From Bacillota bacterium (GTDB lineage: Bacteria > Bacillota_E > JAJZYS01 > JAJYTV01), in contig JAJZVM010000007.1 in assembly GCA_021845645.1 (NCBI GenBank), positions 65,940 through 129,939 of the forward strand: a stretch of 64,000 nt of DNA, in the 5' to 3' direction. Made by a program: the position numbers and the translations under genes. The notes beneath the pieces were generated by a model. The model had not been told where the DNA came from and did no database searches. It was given only the letters and a program-made list of their open reading frames with translations. This document shows, piece by piece, positions 50,768 to 59,392 of the stretch. Within the stretch, counting starts at the first letter, position 1. Every line of letters begins with the position of its first letter.

Positions 50768-52171
50768 TTGCGCGAGACCCTGGAGCGGTATTTCGCGGCG
50801 GCGAGACAGCGTCAGCTGGATGAACTCTTCGCATTCCTGCGCATCGAGAGCGTGAGCGCGCAGAAGGCCCACGCGGGGGACATGGACCTGGCCGCCGCCT
50901 TCGTGGCGGACGACCTCCGGCGCAGCGGCCTGCAGAAGGTGGAGGTGATGCGGGCGGGCGGGCATCCCGTCGTCTGGGCCGAGCACCTCGGGCGCAGCGG
51001 CGCCCCGACGGTCCTGATCTACGGCCACTACGACGTCCAGCCGCCGGAGCCCCTCGACCTCTGGAACTCGCCCCCCTTCACGCCGGACGTGCGCGACGGG
51101 CGCATCTACGCACGGGGCGTCAGCGACGACAAGGGACCGCTCTTCGTCGCGCTCAAGGCGATCGAGGCCCTCAAGGCGACCTTGGGCGAACTGCCGGTGA
51201 ACGTCCGCTTCCTGATCGAGGGAGAGGAGGAGATCGGCAGCCTTCACCTCGCGCCGTTCGTCGCGCAGCATCGCGAAGACCTGCGGGCCGATCTGGTGCT
51301 GAGCGCCGACGGCGCCATGTGGCGTGCGAGCGAACCGTCCCTGACCCTGGCGGCGAAGGGCCTGTGCGGCCTCGAGATCCAGCTCGAGACCGCGAACCAG
51401 GACCTGCACTCGGGCCGCCACGGCGGCGGCGTGCCGAACGCCCTGCATGTGCTCGCAGAGCTGCTCGCCGGCCTGCACGGGCCGGACGGGCGCGTGCAGG
51501 TGCAGGGCTTCTACGACGATGTGCTGGAGCTCACGCAGGCGGAGCGCGCCGAGATCGCCAGGCTCTCGTTCGACGAGGACGCCTACCGGAAGTCCCTCGG
51601 CATGCGGGCGCTCTTCGGCGAGCAGGGCTACTCGACGCTCGAGCGCCAGTGGACCCGCCCGACGCTCGAGCTGAACGGCATGGGCGGCGGCTACCAGGGC
51701 GAGGGCGGCAAGACGGTCGTGCCGCGCGAGGCGATGGCCAAGCTGACCTGCCGCCTCGTCCCGGACCAGGAGCCGGAGGAGATCCAGGCCCTGGTGGCGG
51801 CGGAGATCGAGCGGCGCTGCCCGCCCTGGGCCAGGGTCACGGTGCGGCGGGAGGGCGGGCTCGCGCGCTGGTACCGCATGCCCCATGACCATCCCGTGCT
51901 GCCGCTCGCGGCCGAGGTGCTGGAGGAGGTGACCCAGAGGCCGCCGGTCAAGGTGCGGATGGGCGGCACCGAGCCGTGCGCGGAGCTATTCCAGCGCGAG
52001 CTCGGCATCCCCACCCTGTTCTACTCCTTCTCCACGTCGGACGAGCAGTACCACGCCCCGAACGAGTTCTTCCGGCTCGAGCGCTTCGACCAGGGCCTGC
52101 TGGCGTGGGCCCTGCTCCTCGCGCGCCTGCCCGAGGGATTGAGGGCCGAACCGATCTCGGCTGGGAGGTAG
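50768..52171 (+). CDS. M20-family metallopeptidase (dipeptidase/deacetylase type)
   Basis: 467 residues. Zinc site: VLIYGHYDVQPPEPLDLWNS (His, Asp after), GRIYARGVSDDKGP (bridging Asp), EGEEEIGS (general-base Glu and ligand), DLVLSADG (Asp), and the C-terminal EQYHAPNEFF (His). The insert dimerisation domain lies around 185-370. Family members cut dipeptides or N-acyl amino acids. I prefer TTG 50768 because AAGGAGG (50753-50759) fits it; an ATG at 50750 overlaps the previous stop and would add six residues. Confidence 0.9.
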   Translation: MRETLERYFAAARQRQLDELFAFLRIESVSAQKAHAGDMDLAAAFVADDLRRSGLQKVEVMRAGGHPVVWAEHLGRSGAPTVLIYGHYDVQPPEPLDLWNSPPFTPDVRDGRIYARGVSDDKGPLFVALKAIEALKATLGELPVNVRFLIEGEEEIGSLHLAPFVAQHREDLRADLVLSADGAMWRASEPSLTLAAKGLCGLEIQLETANQDLHSGRHGGGVPNALHVLAELLAGLHGPDGRVQVQGFYDDVLELTQAERAEIARLSFDEDAYRKSLGMRALFGEQGYSTLERQWTRPTLELNGMGGGYQGEGGKTVVPREAMAKLTCRLVPDQEPEEIQALVAAEIERRCPPWARVTVRREGGLARWYRMPHDHPVLPLAAEVLEEVTQRPPVKVRMGGTEPCAELFQRELGIPTLFYSFSTSDEQYHAPNEFFRLERFDQGLLAWALLLARLPEGLRAEPISAGR

Positions 52172-52178
52172 ATGGCTG

Positions 52179-53108
52179 ATGAGTCTCGGCACGATGTCGG
52201 CACGCAAGCTGCGAGGCTGCCTCGAGGTCCCGGGCACCGAGGTCGAGATCCCCTACACGGATGTGCGCGGTGCGGCGGACGGGCCGACGCTGCTGCTCAC
52301 AGGCGGCGTCCACGGCGGGGAATACCCCGGCATCGCGGCGGCGATCGAGATCGCGTCACGGCTGGATCCCCAGGAACTCAAGGGCCGCGTCCTCGTGCTG
52401 CACCTCACGAACCCGCCGGCCTTCTGGGGCAAGAGCCAGTACTGGAACCCGCTCGACGGCAAGAACCTGAACCGCTGCTTTCCCGGCGATCCGCAGGGCA
52501 GCGCCTCGGAGCGCATGGCCGCCCGCGTGATCCAGGAGCTCCGGCGGGCGGACTACTGGATCGACATGCACGGCGGCGACATCCACGAGGAACTCGTGCC
52601 GTTCACGATCTTCTCCGATCATGGCAGCGATGCGGTGCGCGCCACGGCCGAGGCCATGGCCAGGGCCTACGGCATCCCGCGCCTCATCCGCTCCGCAAAC
52701 GTCGCCGGCGGCAGCTACGCCGCGGCGGCGGAACTCGGCGTGCCGGCGATCCTGCCCGAGGCGGGCCAGGTCGGGCAGCTCGATCCCGTGGCGCAGGCCA
52801 TCCATGTGCAGGGCGTGTTCGACGTGCTGCACCTCCTCGGGCTGCTCCAAGGCGCCCCGGCGCCGCACGCGGCGCCGCAGGTGTACACGCGCTTCGTCTG
52901 GAGCCGTGCGTCGCAGCGCGGCTTCTGGCGGGCCAGGATGCATCCTGGCGACCGTGCGGCCAAGGGAGACCTCGCAGGACTGCTGCATGACGCCTATGGC
53001 GATCTCCTGGAAGAGGTACGGGCGCCGGAAGAGGGTGAAGTGCTGTTCGCCGCGAGTTCCTTCGCGATCGGCCAGGACGACCCGCTGTTCGCCGTCGCGG
53101 CTCCGTGA
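52179..53108 (+). CDS. Succinylglutamate desuccinylase/aspartoacylase-family zinc hydrolase
   Basis: 309 residues of the M14-like AstE/ASPA family. Zinc ligands in GGVHGGEYPG (His and Glu) and WIDMHGGDIHEEL (His), with the catalytic Glu in AILPEAGQ. RxR-like N-terminal features and a C-terminal beta domain follow. It removes acyl groups from N-acyl amino acids or related amides. ATG 52179; ATG 52194 is an alternative. Same transcript as the M20 gene. Confidence 0.87.
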   Translation: MSLGTMSARKLRGCLEVPGTEVEIPYTDVRGAADGPTLLLTGGVHGGEYPGIAAAIEIASRLDPQELKGRVLVLHLTNPPAFWGKSQYWNPLDGKNLNRCFPGDPQGSASERMAARVIQELRRADYWIDMHGGDIHEELVPFTIFSDHGSDAVRATAEAMARAYGIPRLIRSANVAGGSYAAAAELGVPAILPEAGQVGQLDPVAQAIHVQGVFDVLHLLGLLQGAPAPHAAPQVYTRFVWSRASQRGFWRARMHPGDRAAKGDLAGLLHDAYGDLLEEVRAPEEGEVLFAASSFAIGQDDPLFAVAAP

Positions 53109-53145
53109 GACCCCTGGGCAGCGTCGCCGGGGAGGGGGAGCGCCG

Positions 53146-53787
53146 ATGATCCAGACCGTCGTGGACCAGATCCGCGCCGAGCTCCGCCGCCGCGTGCTGA
53201 TGGGCAGCTGGAGCCTCGGCGAGCGGCTGTACGAGGAGGAGATCGCGCAGGGACTCGGCGTCAGCCGCAGCGCCGTGCGCGAGGCGGTGCGCCTTCTGGA
53301 GCAGGAGGGGCTGCTGGTGCGGGCTGCGCACCGCGGCCTCTTCGTCGCGAGCCCATCGGGCCGGGACACCCTGGAGGTGGCGCAGCTCCGGGCAGTGCTC
53401 GAGGCGAGCGCCGTGCGCTTCGGCGCACCGCCCGATCTCGGCACGCTGCAGGAGCTCGAGCGCATCTGCCGCCGCTTCGATCAGATCCGCGACTCGGATC
53501 ACCTCGAGGCGGTCAACCTGGACCGGACGTTTCACGGCCTGATCGCGGCGCACGCGCAGAACGCCCTGCTGCTGCGCAAGTATCACGAGCTTGACGGGCA
53601 CATCGCGATCTTCTTCCACTGGGTCACGGCGCACGTGCCCGGGCGCCTCGACGACATCGGCCAGCGCCACCGCCAGCTGCTTGCGGCCTATGCCGTGGAC
53701 GATCCGGATACGTTCGCCAGCTGCGTCACGCAGCACTACGAGGAGGCGGCGGCAGAACTGGCGCGCCACCTGCCCGACGCCGGGTAG
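53146..53787 (+). CDS. GntR-family regulator, FCD type (second)
   Basis: 213 residues. Winged helix at 1-70 (LRRRVLMGSWSLGERLYEEE, GVSRSAVREAVRLLEQEGLL) and a helical FCD-like domain with DRTFHGLIAAHAQN, DIGQRHRQLL and TQHYEEAAAEL carrying His ligands. ATG 53146 behind GGGGAGGGGG. Last gene of the SDR-to-aspartoacylase run, probably its own regulator. Its final codons form half of a very long terminator stem. Confidence 0.88.
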   Translation: MIQTVVDQIRAELRRRVLMGSWSLGERLYEEEIAQGLGVSRSAVREAVRLLEQEGLLVRAAHRGLFVASPSGRDTLEVAQLRAVLEASAVRFGAPPDLGTLQELERICRRFDQIRDSDHLEAVNLDRTFHGLIAAHAQNALLLRKYHELDGHIAIFFHWVTAHVPGRLDDIGQRHRQLLAAYAVDDPDTFASCVTQHYEEAAAELARHLPDAG

Positions 53788-53804
53788 GTGGCGCGCCAGT
53801 TCTG
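53753..53804. terminator. Bidirectional terminator with a 19-bp perfect stem
   Basis: CAGAACTGGCGCGCCACCT (53753-53771) pairs perfectly with 53786-53804; the 14-base loop can itself form CCCG/CGGG. It overlaps the last codons of the GntR gene and ends five bases before the convergent creatininase-family gene, so it serves both strands. Confidence 0.8.
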
Positions 53805-53808
53805 CTGG

Positions 53809-54513
53809 TCAGTCCTCCCAGGGTCCCTCGATGGCGGCTCGCGTCTCGGCTACGCCATCGGCCCAGATCGCGAGCATCTCCTCGTCCGGGCGCTGGTAGC
53901 GGCCGCCGTAGTTGCCGTCGACCAGGTAGGCCCGCACCTCGCGGGGGGTGAGGAGTCCGAGCCGCACGGGGTCGGTCATCGGCTTCTCGCCGTCCGGCAT
54001 CGCGACGTCGCCGAGGCGGGTCCAGGGGAAGTTCTCCATCCAGGAAGCATGGGAAAAGTGCGGGTCGAACGAGCGCACCTTGGCGATCGTGCGCGGTGCG
54101 TTCCACCAGTTGTGCAGGCGGACGCGGGAGTCCGGGTGGTCGGCCACCCACTCGCCCGACAGGGAGCCAGCGCTCTGGTTGCCGCCATGCCCGTTGACGA
54201 GCAGGATGCGTCGGAAGCCTGAGGCGTGCAGGGCGTCCAGGAGGTCGCGGACCACGTGCAGGTAGGTGTCGACGCGCAGGCTGAGGCTGCCGGGGAAGTC
54301 CCGGAAGTATGGCGTCACGCCGTACGACTGCGCCGGGAAGACGGGCACGCCGAGGGGCTCGGCAGCCTCCACGGCCACGCGCTCGGCGAGGATCGCGTCG
54401 ACGCCCAGGCTGAGATAGCCGTGCTGCTCGATGGAACCGAGCGGCAGCACCGCACGGTCGTCGCGGCGAAGGTATTCCTCGACCTGCATCCAGTTCATGT
54501 CGACGATGCGCAC
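53809..54513 (-). CDS. Creatininase-family amidohydrolase
   Basis: 234 residues. Metal-binding motifs of the family: VLPLGSIEQHGYLSLGVDA (Glu, His, Asp) and LLVNGHGGNQS (His), with Glu in HASWMENFPW. Family members open cyclic amides (creatinine, F420 side chains, mycofactocin peptide). GTG 54513 follows AGGAGGAG. No mycofactocin or F420 genes are nearby, so a cyclic-amide catabolic role beside M20 and aspartoacylase genes is the best inference. Confidence 0.88.
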   Translation of the reverse strand: MRIVDMNWMQVEEYLRRDDRAVLPLGSIEQHGYLSLGVDAILAERVAVEAAEPLGVPVFPAQSYGVTPYFRDFPGSLSLRVDTYLHVVRDLLDALHASGFRRILLVNGHGGNQSAGSLSGEWVADHPDSRVRLHNWWNAPRTIAKVRSFDPHFSHASWMENFPWTRLGDVAMPDGEKPMTDPVRLGLLTPREVRAYLVDGNYGGRYQRPDEEMLAIWADGVAETRAAIEGPWED

Positions 54514-54550
54514 AGGTACTCCTCCTCACGGGTGGTCGGGATGGAACCTG

Positions 54551-55180
54551 TCAGGGCGATGGCGGCCGCCTTCGGGCGAGTGCGTCCTCGAGCCAGGCGA
54601 GATCCTCTCCGGCGACGATCGCCTGGCGCTGCGCCAAGTTGGCCTTGAGCACCTCCGGGATCTTGGCAAGGACGGCTTCGGCATCGCCGCGCGGCACCAG
54701 CACGATCCCGTCCTCGTCGGCCAGGAGGAGATCCCCGGGCGTGACCGTCACGCCGAGGAGATCCACAGGCTCGTCGAGGGCGACATAGTCCTGGCGCCGA
54801 GGCTTCTTCGGCTGTGTGCCGCGTGCGAAGACCGGCAGAGAAAGAGCCTCGCGGTCGCGGACGTAGCCGTCGACGATGAAGCCGGCGGCGCCGCGCACCG
54901 CCGCCCGCAGCGAGAGCAGCTCCCCCGTGAGAGCCGCCCCGTCGCCACCGCCGACGGCGACGAGGACGTCGCCAGGGTTCGCCTGCACCGCCAAGGCCTG
55001 CAGGCCGAGGTTGTCGCCCGGGGCGAGGTGCACGGTGCGGGCGAGACCGCACAGGCGTCCCGAGCCGCCGATGGCAACGAGCCCGGGTGGCAGCGGCACG
55101 CCGCCGGCGTCGCCGACGTCCGAGGACGCGATGTCGGAAAACGCCTGCCTGAGAGACTCGGCATCCCGGGCCTTGCCCAC
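54551..55180 (-). CDS. RraA-like / 4-hydroxy-4-methyl-2-oxoglutarate aldolase-family protein
   Basis: 209 residues. The RraA/HMG-aldolase fold is shown by SDVGDAGG, CGLARTVHLAPGDNL, NPGDVLVAVGGGDGAALTGE and the metal-site motif GAAGFIVDGYVRDREAL (G-x-x-DGxxRD). Asp and Arg of that motif are kept, so aldolase or decarboxylase activity is plausible; the name RraA (RNase E inhibitor) would mislead. GTG 55180 with AAGGAGG. Upstream of the creatininase gene on the same strand. Confidence 0.85.
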   Translation of the reverse strand: MGKARDAESLRQAFSDIASSDVGDAGGVPLPPGLVAIGGSGRLCGLARTVHLAPGDNLGLQALAVQANPGDVLVAVGGGDGAALTGELLSLRAAVRGAAGFIVDGYVRDREALSLPVFARGTQPKKPRRQDYVALDEPVDLLGVTVTPGDLLLADEDGIVLVPRGDAEAVLAKIPEVLKANLAQRQAIVAGEDLAWLEDALARRRPPSP

Positions 55181-55330
55181 CAGTACCGCCTCCTTGCCTT
55201 ATGGTTACGTATTTCGAAACTTCGACAAAACAACCTGCGTCGGCACGGCGGATTTTTCAGGTTGGTGCCATGCGTCCAGGTTCTGCTAGAGTGTCCTGGG
55301 GGATCAGCCGATCAAGGAGGATCTTCAGTC

Positions 55331-56563
55331 ATGCCGAGCCACGAGGAGCTTCTCCGCTACGCCGATATCATCGTCCGGGTGGGTGCCAATGTGCAGCCCG
55401 GCCAACCGGTGACCGTCAGCGCGCCCCTCGATACCGCGCCCTTCGCCCGCATCCTCGCCGAGCGCCTTTACGAGGCCGGTGCGGGCATTGTGCGCATGAA
55501 CTGGCAGGACCCGCTTTGCCAGCGCCTGACCCTGGAGAGGGCAGACGAGGCGAAGCTCGGCCAGGTGCCGACGTGGGAGGCACAGCGCCTGACCGAGGAG
55601 ATCGACGAGAACTCCATCCGCATCTACGTCGACGCGGAGGACCCGGATCTGCTCAAGGGCGTCGATCCTGGCCGCGTCGCGCTCGCGCGCAAGGCGCGCG
55701 GCCAGGCCCTCAAGGCTGCGGACGACCGCATCATGGCCGACGAGGTGACGTGGGTCGTCTGCGCGAGTCCGTCGCCCGCCTGGGCGCGCAAGATGTTTCC
55801 CGAGATCGCGGATGCGGATGAGGCCGTAGAGGCGCTCTGGGAGACCCTCCTGCGCGTCATGCGGACCCAGGGCGACGACGCGGTCGCCGCTTGGCGCGCA
55901 CACTTCGACGACCTCGAGCGCCGCGCGGAATTCCTGAACACCCGGCACTTCCGCCGTCTGCACTACCGTGCGCCCGGCACCGACCTGCACCTCGAACTGC
56001 CGCCGCTCCACGTCTGGAGCGCGGCGCGCGCCAAGAACGCCCGGGGCGCGGCCTTCGCCGCCAACCTGCCGACGGAGGAGGTCTACACGCTGCCGGCGCG
56101 CGGTGGCGCACAGGGCACGGTGCGGGCGACGATGCCGCTCGTCTACAACGGTGTCGTGATCGAGGGCATCGAGATCAGGTTCGAGGCCGGGCGCATCGTC
56201 GACTTCCGCAGCCGCACGGGCTTCGAGACCCTGAAGCAGCTGATCGAGACGGACGAGGGCTCGCACCACCTCGGCGAGGTGGCGCTCGTTCCCGTGACGT
56301 CGCCGATCGCCGAGGAGGGCCGGCTCTTCTACAGCACGCTCTTCGACGAGAACGCGTCCTGCCACCTGGCCGTGGGCCATGCCTATCCGACGTGCCTCAA
56401 GGGCGGCCGCGACATGTCCGGGGAGGAACTCGCGCAGGCGGGCCTCAACGACAGCATCACCCATGTCGACTTCATGATCGGGTCCAAGGAGCTCGACATT
56501 GACGGCGAGACCGAGGCGGGCGAGATGGTGCCGGTCATGCGCAAAGGACTCTGGGCGTTCTGA
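55331..56563 (+). CDS. M29-family aminopeptidase (AmpS/PepS-like)
   Basis: 410 residues. M29 markers: ELLRYADIIVRVGANVQPGQ at the N-terminus, TDLHLELP, the metal ligands in ARGAAFAANLPTEEVYTLP (Glu), FETLKQLIETDEGSHHLGEV (Glu, His), and FDENASCHLAVGHAYP plus HVDFMIGS (His, Asp). Broad aminopeptidase in the cytoplasm. ATG 55331 behind AAGGAGG at about 55315-55321. Divergent from the rraA-like gene; the 150-base gap holds a TTTCGAAA palindrome near 55211 but no clear promoter. Confidence 0.92.
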   Translation: MPSHEELLRYADIIVRVGANVQPGQPVTVSAPLDTAPFARILAERLYEAGAGIVRMNWQDPLCQRLTLERADEAKLGQVPTWEAQRLTEEIDENSIRIYVDAEDPDLLKGVDPGRVALARKARGQALKAADDRIMADEVTWVVCASPSPAWARKMFPEIADADEAVEALWETLLRVMRTQGDDAVAAWRAHFDDLERRAEFLNTRHFRRLHYRAPGTDLHLELPPLHVWSAARAKNARGAAFAANLPTEEVYTLPARGGAQGTVRATMPLVYNGVVIEGIEIRFEAGRIVDFRSRTGFETLKQLIETDEGSHHLGEVALVPVTSPIAEEGRLFYSTLFDENASCHLAVGHAYPTCLKGGRDMSGEELAQAGLNDSITHVDFMIGSKELDIDGETEAGEMVPVMRKGLWAF

Positions 56564-56576
56564 AGTGGGGCATTTG

Positions 56577-56610
56577 GTGAGGGGCCAGGCCGGAAGGCGA
56601 CGCCCCTCAC
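56577..56610 (+). terminator. Hairpin after the M29 aminopeptidase
   Basis: GTGAGGGGC (56577-56585) pairs with GCCCCTCAC (56602-56610), perfect 9-bp stem starting 14 bases after the stop. No T-tract. Confidence 0.65.
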
Positions 56611-56702
56611 GTGGCGTATCCCAGCCGTGCGCCACCCGCCTCTCGGCGACGGTTGCGAGGTAGATGGCTACCTGACATTGTGGGCGCAGGAGGCGGGCTG
56701 AG

Positions 56703-56870
56703 ATGCCGAACCAGTACCGGAAGGGAACGGTGGAAATCACCCTCCGCGTCCCGGAATCGCTGAGGGACGAGATCAAGCGCCAGGCCGAAGCGCGCGCAAC
56801 CTCGGTCAACCGGTTCATTCGCGATGCTGTGGACGAGTCTCTTGCCACGCGCCTGCGCCAGAGGGTGTAA
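56703..56870 (+). CDS. 55-residue ribbon-helix-helix (Arc/CopG-like) protein
   Basis: Reads MPNQYRKGTVEITLRVPESL, then a helix RDEIKRQAEARATSVNRFIR and DAVDESLATRLRQRV before TAA. The beta strand VEITLRVP, the helix starting ESLRDEIKRQA and the turn SVNRFIRDAV match the Arc/CopG fold used by small repressors and antitoxins. ATG 56703 has AGGAGG at 56689-56694, eight bases before it. No toxin gene follows in the next 300 bases, so it may be an orphan regulator or the surviving half of a toxin-antitoxin pair. Confidence 0.75.
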   Translation: MPNQYRKGTVEITLRVPESLRDEIKRQAEARATSVNRFIRDAVDESLATRLRQRV

Positions 56871-57170
56871 AACTTCCGCGGATTGCCAGCAACTGGCCGA
56901 GGCCGTGGTGCGCGGCGTACCGCCAGAGGATGCGACGTAGCGCCGACTCTTCCCCGACACCCGAGGAACGTGTGGCCGTGCGCCATCGCCGGGTGAACCG
57001 GCCAGCGGACGGACGAGCGATTCGGCGTGGACCCGCCGTCTGAGCAGCAGCAGATGCATCGGGCGTCACGGCATGGCGGCGCAGGTGTTCCGCTTGCGAC
57101 GAACGTTGGACGGCTCTCCTGCCGGACCCGCACCCGTGCACGCCGCATCATCGCCGGGGACGTGGAAGCC
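56871..57170. other. 300-base gap with no recognisable feature
   Basis: I see no gene, hairpin or promoter that I would defend between the ribbon-helix-helix gene and the broken secreted gene. The expected toxin partner of the small gene upstream is not here. Confidence 0.4.
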
Positions 57171-57980
57171 ATGCGCCGCATCAGCCTTCTTCTCGGATGC
57201 CTCGCCCTGCTCGCCGCGGCCTTCGCCGTCGACCGGGCGGGCAGCCTCGGCCCCATTCCTTCGCCCCTGGCCGCCGGCTCCCAGTCGGCCGGCGAGGTCC
57301 AGGTCCCACCGCCCCAGGGCGCACGGGCAAGCGCAAACGTGCTGGCGCCGTTTGAGACGATCGGCTCGCCTTACCTGCGGACGACGGTGGGGACCTACCG
57401 CGTCCCTCTGACGCCTTTGGCCCTCTACGCCTACTACCAGCCCCTGCTGCAGCACCTCGGCTCCGATCCTCGGGCGTAGGGCAGACCTGCGGGCGGATGG
57501 GCTACTGCACCTACGGCTGGGCGTTCGCGCGGGGCACGGACATGTCCGACACGGTCGTGCTGACGGTGGCGCCCAAGACAGAGGGGAGCCTCTACTCCGT
57601 CGCCCTCGAGCTCATCATGGCCCCGCCGCGTCCCACGGGCAGCTTCGTGCCTGCGGCTGCCACGCAGGTGACTGTGCGCACGGGCGACGTTCTCGAGCGC
57701 GTGGCGAAATGCGACCTTCACAGCGCCTGCGGTGATCGGGCGCCTGCGTAGGATCGTCAATGGCCTGCCTGTCGACATAGGCGGGCGGCTTGGCTGCGCG
57801 GCAGACGTCGGCGCCTCCGCCATGGTCACGTTCACCGCGAGCATCGGCAGCTGGAGCTACCTCGAAAACCCCGCCTGCGTCACCGTGGCCAGGCCCGACG
57901 GCGCGCATCTCGCGGACCTCACCTGGGACTTGTGGCGGGCGGCGGCGCAGCTGACCCATGTGCGCGTGCCATCGCCCTGA
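57171..57980 (+). pseudogene. Frameshifted secreted protein gene
   Basis: ATG 57171 opens a signal-peptide-bearing frame (RRISLLLGCLALLAAAFAVD) that stops at 57479 after YYQPLLQHLGSDPRA. The next frame continues at once with GRMGYCTYGWAFARGTDMSD and VALELIMAPPRPTGSF to 57751. The third frame (ATFTAPAVIGRLRRIVNGLP, VDIGGRLGCAADVGASAMVT) runs to 57980. The three pieces follow each other without gap and read as one beta-rich exported protein broken by two frameshifts. Either a decaying gene or two sequencing errors. No family assigned. Confidence 0.55.
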
Positions 57981-58001
57981 GGCCGGCCCGTGCGGCTGCG
58001 C

Positions 58002-58041
58002 AAAAAGGGGGGTCGGCCCCGCGGTGCGGGACCGGCCCCCC
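58002..58041 (-). terminator. Rho-independent terminator of the sulfocyanin-like gene
   Basis: On the minus strand, a 16-position stem (58041-58026 with 58022-58007, one mismatch, one wobble, loop 58023-58025) is followed by TTTTT (58006-58002). This is the only terminator in the window with a proper T-tract. Confidence 0.85.
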
Positions 58042-58054
58042 TGGCCGTTCCAGC

Positions 58055-58561
58055 CTACTGCGCCTTCTTGGCGCTCGCCGAGACGGTGAGGCGGATCCAC
58101 ATGCCTGCGGGCTCGTGACCCGGTACGGCGCAGACGATGTAGTAGGTGCCGGCGCGCGAGGCGCGGAACGCGAACTCCGCCCGCTTGCCCTGGCCGACGC
58201 CGGCGGTGGCGTCCTTCATGCCGGAGCCGGGGAACGCCGGCGTGACGCTTGTCTGGCTCTTGGTCACGACCGCGCTGTGCGGCATCGCCCCATGGTTCAG
58301 GAAGAGCACCGTGACCTCCCAGCCGGCCGGCACCGTGACGCCGCCCTTGCCCTTCGCGAGGCCGTTGAAGTTGAAGCCGCTGTTGGCGCCGTCGGCCTGG
58401 GCTTCGACGAACAGCGTCACTGTCTTCTTGGCGGGATTCTGCGCCTTGACGAGCGGCGGCGCGGCGTGGACACCGGCGGCCGAGGCCGCGGCTGGGCCGA
58501 GCATGGCCCCGAAGAGAAGCAGAGTCCCCGCCGCAAGGGCGGTGAGACGCGAACGCAGCAT
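58055..58561 (-). CDS. Sulfocyanin-like blue copper protein
   Basis: 168 residues, signal peptide at the N-terminus (ALAAGTLLLFGAMLGPAAAS). Type 1 copper ligands are all present: His95 in GAMPHSAVV, Cys144 and His149 in YIVCAVPGHEPAGM, Met154. The FNFNG motif (63-67) points to sulfocyanin rather than plastocyanin. Sulfocyanins are extracytoplasmic electron carriers to terminal oxidases, known from Sulfolobus and acidophilic bacteria. No oxidase gene is adjacent. The gene stands alone with its own T-tract terminator. Confidence 0.85.
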   Translation of the reverse strand: MLRSRLTALAAGTLLLFGAMLGPAAASAAGVHAAPPLVKAQNPAKKTVTLFVEAQADGANSGFNFNGLAKGKGGVTVPAGWEVTVLFLNHGAMPHSAVVTKSQTSVTPAFPGSGMKDATAGVGQGKRAEFAFRASRAGTYYIVCAVPGHEPAGMWIRLTVSASAKKAQ

Positions 58562-58665
58562 TCTGGTTCCCCCTTCTGCCGAAAGGTAGCATAGCCATGG
58601 CAGAGGTCAAGGGGACACGACCTGTAGTGCCGGCCCGGATATGACGGGCAGTTGGCGGACAGGTA

Positions 58666-58802
58666 TCAGGCGTTGACGGTTCCATCCAGCTTGGCGAGGA
58701 CGAACTGGGCGATCAGGTTGGCCGCGAGCGACGACGTCTGGTTGCGGTGGCGGTCATCGGATTCACCTCGACGATGCTCACCGCACCTGCCCCGGGGCCA
58801 CC
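58666..58802 (-). pseudogene. Duplicated 3' fragment of the arginase-family gene
   Basis: This stretch closely repeats 61486-61620, the last 45 codons of the ureohydrolase gene, including its stop codon (about six mismatches in 130 bases by eye). A one-base deletion near 58753 breaks the frame, and nothing of the rest of the gene is present. The two copies flank the cupin gene and the transposase. The surrounding 58562-58665 and 58803-58960 hold no other gene. Confidence 0.8.
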
Positions 58803-58996
58803 GCCGTTTGGTCGGGCTTGGATGGCCGAAATGTCTTCTTCATGAGTCTCTGCCTTCCCAGCAAACCCATGTGTACCTGATTTGGGACCGGTAAGGACTT
58901 ATGGTGGCTTTCGGGTCAGGCTCCTAGTCGTATTCGCGCCCTGGTGGCAACATGTAGGCGGGAAACGATGTCCGAGGCGAACGGGAGGGTTCGGGC

Positions 58997-59293
58997 ATGC
59001 AGGTTCCAGTCGCTGAGGGAATCTATCGGGAAACACTTGCCCACGGGGCGTCGCTTATGGTGGTGCGCTTTACCTTCCGCAAGGGTGCGTCCGTCCCTCG
59101 CCACCGTCATCCCCACGAGCAGTCAAGTTACATCGTGCAAGGCTGCCTCCGCTATACGATCGAGGACAGAGAGGTCGTTCTGCGACCCGGAGACTCCCTT
59201 GTCGTGCCAGCAGACGCTGAGCATTCTGCCGTGGCACTGGAGGATACGGTCGACCTGAACAGCTTCACTCCATTGCGTACGGACTATCTGTAA
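58997..59293 (+). CDS. Small cupin-domain protein
   Basis: 98-residue single cupin barrel. Metal-binding motif 1 is GASVPRHRHPHEQSSYIVQG (His36, His38, Glu41 or Gln42), and motif 2 is PGDSLVVPADAEHSAVAL (His76). Function open: small cupins include isomerases, dioxygenases and sensors. ATG 58997 with GGGAGG eight bases upstream. Sits between the duplicated gene fragment and the transposase, in a disturbed region. Confidence 0.85.
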   Translation: MQVPVAEGIYRETLAHGASLMVVRFTFRKGASVPRHRHPHEQSSYIVQGCLRYTIEDREVVLRPGDSLVVPADAEHSAVALEDTVDLNSFTPLRTDYL

Positions 59294-59392
59294 GGCTGCG
59301 CCAAGCGGCTCTGCCGTCATGGCGGACCCTGTAGGAGCTGCGCTTCTCCGCCGACCTCCTCGGCATGAAAAAGGACCGCCAGTGCCCGGTCC

